Assembly (NCBI GenBank): GCA_051745935.1
Contig: JBNJEM010000033.1
Span: 1-24,997 of the forward strand
Direction of reading: 5' to 3'
DNA from: JBNJEM01 sp051745935
Lineage (GTDB): Bacteria; Planctomycetota; Planctomycetia; Pirellulales; Pirellulaceae
Length of the DNA: 24,997 nt
The translations under genes were made by a program, and so were the position numbers. Below, one piece after another: positions 1 to 8,100 of this stretch (position 1 is the first letter of the stretch; every line of letters starts with the position of its first letter). Below the pieces are notes generated by a model. It was not told the origin of the DNA. It did no database searches and worked only from the letters and a program-made list of their open reading frames with translations.

Positions 1-1
1 A

Positions 2-313
2 AATCATTGTCTGAATCCGGGCGCAAGAGTCTACAAAGGTCATACGGGTAGCGCGTTGGACGACCCCGCAAAGGTATTGAAAGCGGGCGATCACGGTGTT
101 CCCGGCGGCGAAAACATGCTTGCTTATACGAACGCCAACGTGCGATACTTCACGGTAAGAGAAGCTGCCCGTCTCCAAACGTTTCCCGACAGGTACGTGT
201 TTCAGGGCGCGTGGACTGAGGCAATGCGGCAGCTCGGTAATGCTGTTCCGGTTGCGCTTGCCAAAGCAGTTGCGGAGAGTATCAGAAACCACTTGGGAGA
301 AAATGACGCGTAG
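2..313 (+). CDS. DNA (cytosine-5-)-methyltransferase, C-terminal fragment (window edge)
   Basis: The reading frame is open from the first bases of the window, so the true start lies upstream. The residues include GHTGSALDDPAKVLKAGDHG, then a motif IX-like stretch (VREAARLQTFPD) and a motif X-like stretch (RQLGNAVPVALAKAV). These are diagnostic of the target-recognition and C-terminal part of Dcm-type m5C methyltransferases. The PC/ENV catalytic motifs would be upstream and cannot be checked. The stop codon TAG overlaps the GTG start of the next reading frame (TAGTG), the usual tight coupling of a restriction-modification pair. The enzyme would methylate a specific site to protect the host from the partner nuclease. 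The partner appears to be broken, so this may now be an orphan methyltransferase. Family assignment is confident; the target sequence is unknown. Confidence 0.9.
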   Translation, partial: NHCLNPGARVYKGHTGSALDDPAKVLKAGDHGVPGGENMLAYTNANVRYFTVREAARLQTFPDRYVFQGAWTEAMRQLGNAVPVALAKAVAESIRNHLGENDA

Positions 314-429
314 TGGCTAGGAAAGCTCGTGGGCAGGAATCAAGGAATCTGGTCCCATTCAATCCGTTAGACAAGAAAAATCTTGGGGTTAGCGTTGCTA
401 ACGCAATGCCGAGCTATCCGCCTGCGCAA
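313..429 (+). pseudogene. 5' remnant of an Eco29kI-like restriction endonuclease gene
   Basis: The frame starts with GTG overlapping the methyltransferase stop codon. It encodes about 32 residues resembling the N-terminus of Eco29kI-family (GIY-YIG) restriction enzymes, notably VPFNPLDKKNLGVSVANAM. After that, similarity ends and the frame runs into a dispersed ~105-bp repeat. The catalytic GIY-YIG region is absent. Eco29kI enzymes are known to pair with m5C methyltransferases, which fits the upstream gene. The family call rests on my memory of this N-terminal motif. What is certain is that the second gene of the pair is cut short. The open frame formally continues to 642 but only through repeat and transposon debris. 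Confidence 0.55.
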
Positions 430-534
430 TTATATTTCAGGCGGTTGGATTTTTCCGGGTGCAAAGCTGCCCGACGCAAGCCGTCCTCCCGTTGGTCGGA
501 CTCGCGGCGGAGAAAGTCATCCGCGACCGGTATA
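430..534 (+). repeat. 102-bp-family dispersed repeat, solitary copy 1
   Basis: This stretch matches, on the opposite strand, each unit of the array at 16757-17106 and the solitary copy at 21265-21376. Shared landmarks are TTTCAGGCGGTTGGATTT, CTCCCGTTGGTCGGACTCG and GGAGAAAGTCATCCGCGACC. It joins the truncated restriction gene directly to an IS66 fragment. All three forward reading frames are free of stop codons across the copy. The ends are TATA-rich, TTATATTTC on the left and CCGGTATAT on the right. Confidence 0.85.
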
Positions 535-692
535 TCAACGAACATCGGTCGGTTGGTTGTTGGTGTGAGTCATGCCAAAAGATGCACTACGCTTCGATTC
601 CAGAAGACGTCCAGCGAGCCGGATTGGTCGGGCCTCGGCTGACCGCGTTAGTCGCTTACCTGAAAGGGGGCTGCCATTGTTCGTTTTCAAGT
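535..692 (+). pseudogene. IS66-family transposase fragment (zinc-finger region)
   Basis: In the frame starting at 459, residues from about 537 read GCWCESCQKMHYASIPEDV followed by GLVGPRLTALVAYLKGGCH. The CxxC pair, the GPRL-TALVAYLKG block and the CH-SF ending match the zf-IS66 domain that precedes the catalytic domain of IS66 transposases. Only about 50 residues survive. The 5' side begins at the dispersed repeat and the 3' side stops at the MITE-like element at 691, which supplies the tail NRSRARD and a stop. There is no catalytic DDE region and no second IS66 ORF, so this is a dead relic. Confidence 0.7.
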
Positions 693-943
693 AACCGTTC
701 ACGGGCAAGAGACTGATCTCCATGGGCGTTCCCCCGTCCGTTGCACATATTGAGGAAAGGCTTTTCGAGGTGCAAATGCCACGGGCTTGTCCCGTGGTCC
801 GTTACGTTCCACGCTACCGACGGCCAGGAGTAGTGTTTCTGACCAGTTTGTAGCGGGGAACGTGAACCACCACGGGACAAGCCCGTGGCATCCATGCGGG
901 CCTTGCGTGTCCAGGCCGTGTAGCGGCACCCGTGAACGGCTAC
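691..943 (+). mobile_element. MITE-like element, copy A (253 bp)
   Basis: The ends form 15-bp terminal inverted repeats with one mismatch: GTAACCGTTCACGGG at 691-705 and CCCGTGAACGGCTAC at 929-943. Inside are two near-identical hairpins in opposite orientation, at 779-797 (CCACGGG, loop CTTGT, CCCGTGG) and 870-888 (CCACGGG, loop ACAAG, CCCGTGG). The copy is inverted relative to copies B and C. It carries no coding capacity. It lies between the IS66 relic and the end of the pseudouridine synthase gene, 13 bp from that gene's stop. I see no convincing target-site duplication here. Confidence 0.8.
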
Positions 944-956
944 CGGCGGCCCGGGA

Positions 957-1658
957 TCACTCGGCGTGGCACCCGCGCCACGCCGGCCAAAACGTTGGTA
1001 AGGGCGCGGCGATCGTGATTGGCTGATAGGTCATGGGATGGTAGAACGAGAGCTGGCGAGCGTGCAGGGCAATGGCCCGCCGGCGTTGATCTTCGCAAAC
1101 GGGTCCGAACGCGCGCGTCGCCCCATACTGCAGATCGCCAACAACGGGATGCCCCCGCGCGGACGCCTGTAGGCGGACCTGATGGTAGCGACCGGTCTCC
1201 AATCGGAATTCCACCAAGGAACACCCGTGCCGGCGCTCCCTTACTTCGTATCGAAGCATGGCGTCCCGGCCGTCAGGGTGATGACTGGAGACCGTTTCCG
1301 CCTGGGCCGCGTCGGGCACTTTGCGCACCGTGTCGATCCAGGTGCCCTGGTCGTCCTCGAGTTCTCCCTCCAACAGGGCCCAGTATTTTTTTTCAACCAT
1401 GCGGCGTTCGAATTGGCCGGACAAGCGTTTGGCCGCTCGCTCATGCCTGGCCATGACCAGGATGCCGGAAACGGGGCGATCAAGCCGCTGGGGCATGCCC
1501 AGATAGACTCGGCCTGTTTTCTGGTCGCGTTGTTTGAGGTACTCTTTGATTCGCCGCTCCAGGCTGTCGAGGTAATGGGGGGCCTGCGTCAGCAAACCAG
1601 CCGGTTTGCTGACGGCCAGGCACGGTCCTTCCTCGTATAGAATATCGACAGCGTTCAT
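957..1658 (-). CDS. RluA-family RNA pseudouridine synthase
   Basis: A 233-residue protein that would isomerise uridine to pseudouridine in rRNA or tRNA in the cytosol. The catalytic motif is GMPQRLDRPVSGILVMAR (about residues 54-71), with the nucleophilic Asp at about residue 60. The usual HRLD is QRLD here. Other family signs are the N-terminal VSKPAGLLTQ, the KKYWALLEG strand and the LETGRYHQVRLQ and HPVVGDLQYG motifs. There is no S4 RNA-binding domain, so it resembles the short RluA/YhcT type rather than RluD. The ATG at 1658 follows a weak ribosome-binding region. The exact target position in RNA cannot be read from the sequence. A MITE-like element lies on each side, and the gene is last in the leftward string. 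Confidence 0.9.
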   Translation of the reverse strand: MNAVDILYEEGPCLAVSKPAGLLTQAPHYLDSLERRIKEYLKQRDQKTGRVYLGMPQRLDRPVSGILVMARHERAAKRLSGQFERRMVEKKYWALLEGELEDDQGTWIDTVRKVPDAAQAETVSSHHPDGRDAMLRYEVRERRHGCSLVEFRLETGRYHQVRLQASARGHPVVGDLQYGATRAFGPVCEDQRRRAIALHARQLSFYHPMTYQPITIAAPLPTFWPAWRGCHAE

Positions 1659-1699
1659 CGGCGATCAGCAAAAGCAGTTTGCCCCGGGGGGCATTTTTC

Positions 1700-1924
1700 A
1701 GTAGCGGTTCACGGGTGCCGCTACACGGCCTGGACACGCAAGGCCCACATCGATGCCACGGGCTTGTCCCGGGGTGGTTCACGCTCGCCGCTACACACCG
1801 GCCAGACGCACCACTCCTGCCCGTCGGTAGCGTAGAACGTAACGAACCACGGGACAAGCCCGTGGCATTTGCACCTAGAAAAACCTTTCCTCAATGGATG
1901 TCACTCTCTGGCCCGTGAACGGTT
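1700..1924 (-). mobile_element. MITE-like element, copy B, with flanking direct repeats
   Basis: Same family as copy A but in opposite orientation. The left end carries GTAGCGGTTCACGGG and the right end CCCGTGAACGG. A 9-bp direct repeat, GCATTTTTC, flanks the element at 1691-1699 and 1925-1933, which looks like a target-site duplication. The paired CCACGGG/CCCGTGG hairpins are kept, one with a mismatch. The element sits between the PQQ protein gene and the pseudouridine synthase gene and overlaps the last codons of the former. Confidence 0.82.
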
Positions 1925-4900
1925 GCATTTTTCCAAACAAACCAGTTTTCCGTTTTTGAGTGACAGGACCAGTCGTCCGTTCGCCGCCGCCATGGCATCG
2001 AACACCGGCTCCGCCTCCAGTTCGCACTCTGAAAGCCGCGTGCCCGTATCAGCCGAGTGCACGCGGAGCACCGAATTCCGGGGGTCCGGGTTCGCGGGAT
2101 TCTTGGGCCGTCCCGATTTCATTTCAACGGCGACGTCATCGATCCAACCCGCAAGGCACAGTTTATCGCCGGCCAGGACCATCGCGCGTGGCTGCAGGTC
2201 AACGTCTTTCGACCAGGCATCGTCGCTCTTGCGCGTATTGCCCGAGGCGATCGTCGTTCCCACCGGGAAAAACTCTTCTCTGTATCGCGTGAATTTCTGG
2301 TGAAAATGGCCATCCTGGTTGAATTCCTTGAATCGCCCCCTCCGGCGTCTCTTCAGACCGGTATACGGGCTGCTGACCGTAAACGACCGCTTCCCCTCAA
2401 ATGCAATCAGCTGTCCTTCGCCAGTGCCGGACAACGACCAGCCTTGCCGATGGAACCACGCGTCCTCCAGCAATCCGGTGGCGGCCACGATCGCTCGCGG
2501 TCTTTTCGCCTGGCCCAGCGACTCATCGAAACCGGCGCCGCGCATGCCAATTCTGCTTCCATCCGAGACGAGGATATCCGCCAGGAACCCCCACTTTCCA
2601 TCATCACCCCAGTGTCCCGAAGCGAGTTTGGCGCCATGGAGCTGCTTCCCGGTCCTGACGTCCAAACCATAAAGCCGGATCCCACCATCAAGATTCGACG
2701 AGTACCCCGCGGCGAAATAGACCTTCTCGTTCTGAACCAGAACGCTGCCATGAATGCGAAGAGGGGATTCCAACCGATCCTCGTGACCGATTCTCCGCTC
2801 GATCTTCGAGGTCTTGAATCGCCATGCCAACTCGCCGCGATCCGCGTCCAGACAATAGACCGAACCGTCACCGCAACCGAAGATACAGAGTCCCCGGTAA
2901 ACGGTGGGCGGCGAATCCACGGGACCATTCGCCAAATACTTCCAGATGGGTTCACCTTCCGCAGCGTCCAAACAATACACACTGTGGGCGTCCCGGTCGG
3001 CCACGAACACCCTATCGCCCGCGAGGACAGGCGCGGTGATCGTCCCGCCGATCTCCACTTGCCACGTCACCACAGGGTCCGAGGCCACCCGACACCTCGC
3101 CGCGCTACCGCGAGCGTTATTGCCCCGATACGTGGGCCAATCCGCTTTCCCGGATGGCTCTTCATCGCCATCCAACGATACCTCCGAATAAAGAGGCCCT
3201 TTTTCAAGAGCCGGGACGAGCTCAACACCCTCCCATGAATTGCTTTCCGACAAGGCAAAGAACCCGTTGATCTTTCCCGAACCGTAGCAGCGGCAAGTAT
3301 CCGGTGGAACATAAATGTATCCGTTCGCCGGCATGATTCCATACTGGCAAAGGCCGCGAACCCATCGATGTGTCTCGGTGGCTCGCGACTCCAGGTCCAA
3401 GACCTGAATGCCGCTGTGGCCAATCAGCAGATATTGTTCGGTGGCCTTGTTTCGGTAACACCGGTGATGGTGCTGCGTGTGGGCAAACGGAACCGTATCG
3501 GTGATTTCCCCCGTATGAATATCAATACCGACCGCCGTCTTGGCGTCGTTGAGAAAAACACTTTTCGGGATATCAATACCGGTCGTGATGATCCCATCGC
3601 TGTTTCTCTTGCTCTTCCTCCAAATGGATTTCCTCATCGGGATCGCCCAAGCCTTGTCACCGATGGCGAACAGATCGCCGGGCGATCCGAATCCGATCGC
3701 GCCCTTATTCCGCCACAGCTCCTCGCCCGTCTCGATCGAATAGCCATGGAGACGATCCCATTTCAAGCACATGATGACGTCGTCGTGAGCCACCACCGTG
3801 GGCGCGTAACTGCGAATGAACCACCCTTGCGTTTCGAAGGAAGATGCCCATCGCTGTTCGCCCGTTTTCGAATCAACGCAGCGGAGCTTCTGATTGTCCA
3901 GATAAAAGACATTATCACGCAGGGCACACAGAGACAGTGGAACCGTGTGCCTGAGATTCTCGCCCTGGATCGTCCACAGTTTCTCTCCCGTCTCGGCATC
4001 GTAAGCCACAATCGACTTGTCCACGGTCGGCTCTTTGTGCTCGGCAAGTTCCCAGTACCCGTGACAGCCGTCCGCGTTTTCCATCAGGACGCTCGGGTCA
4101 CCAATCACGGCCAGCAGCATGCCGTCGTGGTATACGAGTTCCTCGGTATTGTCGGAATCGGGGTAAGTGAGCAGCGTCTTTCCCGTGGCTGCATCAAGCT
4201 TCAAAGCCGCCGCCGAAAGCCCCAGCGTGACGTAAACATGGTCATCGACCGATACCAGACGGCGGGGAAGCTGCTTGGGACCAGCCCGGAAGTTGTACAG
4301 GTGCGTCATCCAACTGGGAATATCCCTTTTCCACAACAGTTTTCCGTTGAACGCATCGCGGGCTATCAGCTTCCAACTGGATGGGCGGTGTACAATCGAA
4401 GTCGGTCCCTCGTCAAAGATGTAAAACAGGCGGCCGTTGCTGGATGTCATGGCGCTCAGACTCGCCAAGCTATCATGGTGGCGCGAACGTTTCGGGCCCG
4501 CGTACCACTGCATGTGGCGGGGTCGTCGCACTCGCTTATCCTTGCAAACCGCATTGCCGCTCGAATCGTACAAGAAATGGGTCCATTGGTCGATCTCGCC
4601 GGGCCAAGGCTTGACGTACTTGTTCCACCCCTCCACGGCATCCGCCTTTCGAAGTGCGGTGTTCTCGAGGAGCGTCGAGTCGGCTTTGACCAGAACGGAA
4701 CCGCGAGGGACCAATACCCGCTTTATCTCGGCGGCATCGACGTCCGCGGCGTCGGTGACCACGATCAGATTCACGATGTTGTCGCCATACGGCAGGTTTT
4801 TCCCATCGTACTTCTCCGCCGAGACCCGACCGTACAGGCCGAGCGAATCGATGTGCCGTCTCGCACTCGCCACCTGGGCGGCATTCGTGTCCAAACCATG

Positions 4901-5101
4901 GACGAGAAACGGTTCGCCGGCATGCAGCGCCGCTGTTTTCGTTCCGTCTCCACATCCCAGATGAACAATCACTCCCCCTGTCGCGCCCCCCACCTCAATC
5001 AGCTTATCAGGGGGAGCTCCCGCAGCGGCCGAGCTGATCATTCCCACCAGCGCGGCCAACGTGAACCCCAGCGGCATTCGGGCACTTCTCCCGGATTTCA
5101 T
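1901..5101 (-). CDS. Exported PQQ-like beta-propeller protein with N-terminal methyltransferase-like domain
   Basis: A protein of about 1066 residues. I chose the ATG at 5101 because AGGGAGA lies just upstream and because it begins a clear signal peptide (basic start, then MPLGFTLAALVGMISSAAAG). Longer starts reach 5149. Residues ~35-160 resemble a Rossmann-type SAM methyltransferase (VIVHLGCGDGTKTAAL, HGLDTNAAQVASAR). The rest is a series of PQQ/BamB-like propeller blades, seen as repeats such as LWKRDIP, LKLDAATGKTLLTY, YDAETGEKLW, YCLDAAEGEPIWKY and YCLDADRGELAWRF. Proteins of this build are common in planctomycetes, but the substrate and role are unknown. The gene starts 44 bp after the kinase-caspase stop, so they are likely cotranscribed. 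The last residues (CNRSRARE) and the stop come from MITE copy B. Confidence 0.85.
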   Translation of the reverse strand: MKSGRSARMPLGFTLAALVGMISSAAAGAPPDKLIEVGGATGGVIVHLGCGDGTKTAALHAGEPFLVHGLDTNAAQVASARRHIDSLGLYGRVSAEKYDGKNLPYGDNIVNLIVVTDAADVDAAEIKRVLVPRGSVLVKADSTLLENTALRKADAVEGWNKYVKPWPGEIDQWTHFLYDSSGNAVCKDKRVRRPRHMQWYAGPKRSRHHDSLASLSAMTSSNGRLFYIFDEGPTSIVHRPSSWKLIARDAFNGKLLWKRDIPSWMTHLYNFRAGPKQLPRRLVSVDDHVYVTLGLSAAALKLDAATGKTLLTYPDSDNTEELVYHDGMLLAVIGDPSVLMENADGCHGYWELAEHKEPTVDKSIVAYDAETGEKLWTIQGENLRHTVPLSLCALRDNVFYLDNQKLRCVDSKTGEQRWASSFETQGWFIRSYAPTVVAHDDVIMCLKWDRLHGYSIETGEELWRNKGAIGFGSPGDLFAIGDKAWAIPMRKSIWRKSKRNSDGIITTGIDIPKSVFLNDAKTAVGIDIHTGEITDTVPFAHTQHHHRCYRNKATEQYLLIGHSGIQVLDLESRATETHRWVRGLCQYGIMPANGYIYVPPDTCRCYGSGKINGFFALSESNSWEGVELVPALEKGPLYSEVSLDGDEEPSGKADWPTYRGNNARGSAARCRVASDPVVTWQVEIGGTITAPVLAGDRVFVADRDAHSVYCLDAAEGEPIWKYLANGPVDSPPTVYRGLCIFGCGDGSVYCLDADRGELAWRFKTSKIERRIGHEDRLESPLRIHGSVLVQNEKVYFAAGYSSNLDGGIRLYGLDVRTGKQLHGAKLASGHWGDDGKWGFLADILVSDGSRIGMRGAGFDESLGQAKRPRAIVAATGLLEDAWFHRQGWSLSGTGEGQLIAFEGKRSFTVSSPYTGLKRRRRGRFKEFNQDGHFHQKFTRYREEFFPVGTTIASGNTRKSDDAWSKDVDLQPRAMVLAGDKLCLAGWIDDVAVEMKSGRPKNPANPDPRNSVLRVHSADTGTRLSECELEAEPVFDAMAAANGRLVLSLKNGKLVCLEKCNRSRARE

Positions 5102-5145
5102 CTTCGCGTCTCCCTTCGTGGTCTTACTGGACACAAGCCTGCAAA

Positions 5146-8100
5146 TCAATTCAACTGATTCAGAAGATACTCTTTTACCATCTCGAAATCAAATTGGTAG
5201 AACCCACGAATCGATCCGCGTCGAGTGGGGGGGAGTTGTTCATAGCGGGTATCGAACTCCTCCCGCCCCGCTTCGTATTCGCTTTTCTGGTCGCCGTGCA
5301 GTTTTTCCGCCGCGTCCTCGATGACCTCTCCATACTTGGAATCCGGGTCGACCTGGTCCAAAAACGGCCGCGCGATACCGGCGAAACGGAGTAAATGGGA
5401 AACATAGTCCTCGCGGCGATCGCGAAGTGCGTGGATTCTTTTCACCAGCTCGGCCAACAGATCGGCGGCGGCTCCCCATTCCTTCTTGCCCAAGTGTTGA
5501 TAGGCAGCCGCGTGATACGCCACCAGCGCGTCGGGATGCGACGCTAACACCGCTTGAAACACGTCCAGCGATTCGCCCGTGCGGCCGGTCTTCAGTTTCA
5601 CCAGCGCATAAGCAAGGTTCGCGTCGGGTTCCTTACCGCACAGCTCCTTCGCGCTCTCATAGTCCTCGTCGAACTGATCGGGAACACGGCGGCGACTCAT
5701 CTCCGCCAGCAGGTTGCGCACCGCTTCAGCAGCTTCCAGTGTGAGCCTCGGTGGACTTCTGTCCGGCTGAAAACGGACCGGCGTCTGCTGAACGGCCGTA
5801 AGTTGCTCTCGTAAATACGTGAACAGCTCGTCCCCCGTGACCCGTTGGTTGGCATCGAAATCGGCCTCGCCTCCAAAAGCCCTGGCCAGCTCCCGTCCAA
5901 ACCGCCCATGCCCGCCATCTTCATCAACGACCACGCGGCGTTCGTTGTCGCAATTCCCGATCACAGTCACGGATCGCGACACGGCGTCGCCAATCATGGC
6001 CTTCCGGATCTGGTCGCCTGTCGCGGGCTGCAACTGGGACTCAACAGCGGACACGTCGTGGCAGGTATCAAGAATCAATAACTTTTCCCTGGCCTGAAAG
6101 CCTTCCATCCTCCCGATCAGGTCGCGCAGGCCCAAACCCGTATTCGCCATGTTATCGAGCTGGAAATCACGGGCGGCCAGGTAAGTCGTCTCCGTCTTCG
6201 GCTCCACGTACGCCTGCCCCACAAAATAGACCATCAATTGTTCACGATCCTCATGGGCCGCCAGAAACTCCGTGATCTCTTCAAGCAGTGCATCGCGCGA
6301 CAGATCCTTCAGTAGCACCAGCTGGTTCTCGGGAACCCGAGCGCCCACATCCAGCGAATCCCGGACGAGCTCGGCATCCCGGAGGCCGTACTTATAAGGC
6401 GTGATCTGAATGTTATCGTACGACTGCTGACAAATCACCAGTGCAACGAGACGCGGATCACGCACCAGTTCCTTTACTTCGATTGATCGAGCCGAAACGT
6501 TCTCCCGGTCGGGGGAATCGTGATTGACGACAAGTACATCCCCCTTGCGCAGAGACGAAAGGGGCACGCGTCCGTCCTCGTAACCGACTGTCGCCCCTTC
6601 CGCGGAGACCTCAATCCGATCCCCGTCCGCAACCACCGTCAAACGATCCTCCGCCGCTTCGACGGCCGACACCTTAACCACATCGGAAATCTCTCGCTCC
6701 AGCTCAATCCGGCGCACTTGGGCATCGTAAACCAGCGAAACAATCCGGTCACCGCTTTTCAGGTCACCGAGCGACGGACTCCGTCCCGACAAATTGTCAC
6801 GGCCATTGATCGTAATGGACAAATCATCAGCCGCCCGCAGCGTGGTCTCGGTTCCGTTCCGAGAAAACGTGATCCGTCTGTTCGCCACGTCAAAGCGTTC
6901 AAGCGTTCCGCTCGTTGTCAGTTCTCTGTGGGCGTCAATTGAAACCGCGTGCGTTCCCTCTCCCTGGCCCAAGTACTTCACCCTCGCGGTGTCTCCAGCT
7001 TCCAGGTCCGCCGCGGTCACCGATTCCCCATTCAATCGCACGGAGGTCTCGCCATCAAAAGCAAAAACCCGGGCCTCGCCCCCGTCTCCGGCCATTGTCA
7101 ACGTTCTCTCGGTCGCATTCACGCTGGTGACGCGGCCCGAAAAACCAGTCGCCTGGGCGCGGGTCACCTCAATCCGCTTGGTTTGGCCTCCAGGGCCATC
7201 AAAATACTGAATGGATAGCCTGTCGTTGACTTCCAGGTCCTCCAGTTCGCGGACCGTGCCGTCGAGTAGGATGAGGTCGTTTTCACCAATCAAAACCTCC
7301 TCTTCGGACTTCAGGTAGATTTTGTCCTGATCAGCGACAACTTTTCCCACCCATCCCTCGGTCGGAGTCGGCGATGATTCCGGGGACCGTTCACGGTCAC
7401 TCGGCAACAGCATGAACGCGCTCAGCAACACACTGACGAGAATCGCCCCAATGGCGGTGTATCGCTTGCGTCGAGCCCGACGAGACTCCCGTTCCGTCTC
7501 GGCCACGTCCCGTTGCGATGGTTCGGTCGTCGGAATCGTCGTTTTGCTATTCAAATCAGCAATGATTTGATCGGCGGAGCGGTACCGTTTCGCCGGATCC
7601 TTCTCGGTCATTTTCTCGATGACCGCCGCCAACTGCTCGGGCACCCCCTCCAGCACATCCTTGATTCTCGGCAGACGCCGATCGATGGCCGAGTGCCACA
7701 TGATCCACGCCAACTGCTGGTCGCGGCCAAACATGTGCAGCCCGGGAAAGAGCGAGTCGAAACGCTCGCCACAGAGCAATTCGTAAGCCGAAAAGCCAAG
7801 TGAATAGATATCGCTGTGCGGACCGACGGGACCGAAATTGTCGGACACCACTTCCGGAGCAATGTAGCGCGTCGCGCCCTTGATCGCACTCCCTTCGCCA
7901 CTTTGCAGCCGGCGAGCGATCCCGAAATCACCGAGCTTGATGACGTTGTTGCGACCGATCAGAAGATTGCTGGGCTTCACGTCCCCGTGCAGGATATCGT
8001 GCTGCTGGAAAAAAGAAAGCGCGCGAGCCACGAAAAGAATCGTCAGCCTCAAGTCCTTCAGATGAATCGGCCTATTGCCCAGCTGATCCTTCAAGCTGCC

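Noticed and set aside
313..716. Intact small genes at 313-642 and 459-716
   Set aside because: Both frames are chimeras of a truncated gene start, the dispersed repeat, an IS66 fragment and the end of a MITE-like element.
779..797. Rho-independent terminator
   Set aside because: The CCACGGG/CCCGTGG hairpin is perfect but no T-run follows, and the same hairpin recurs as part of a dispersed element.
3368..5158. A 596-codon open frame on the plus strand
   Set aside because: It is exactly antisense to the PQQ/methyltransferase-like gene, has no recognisable motif, and reflects the codon bias of the real gene.
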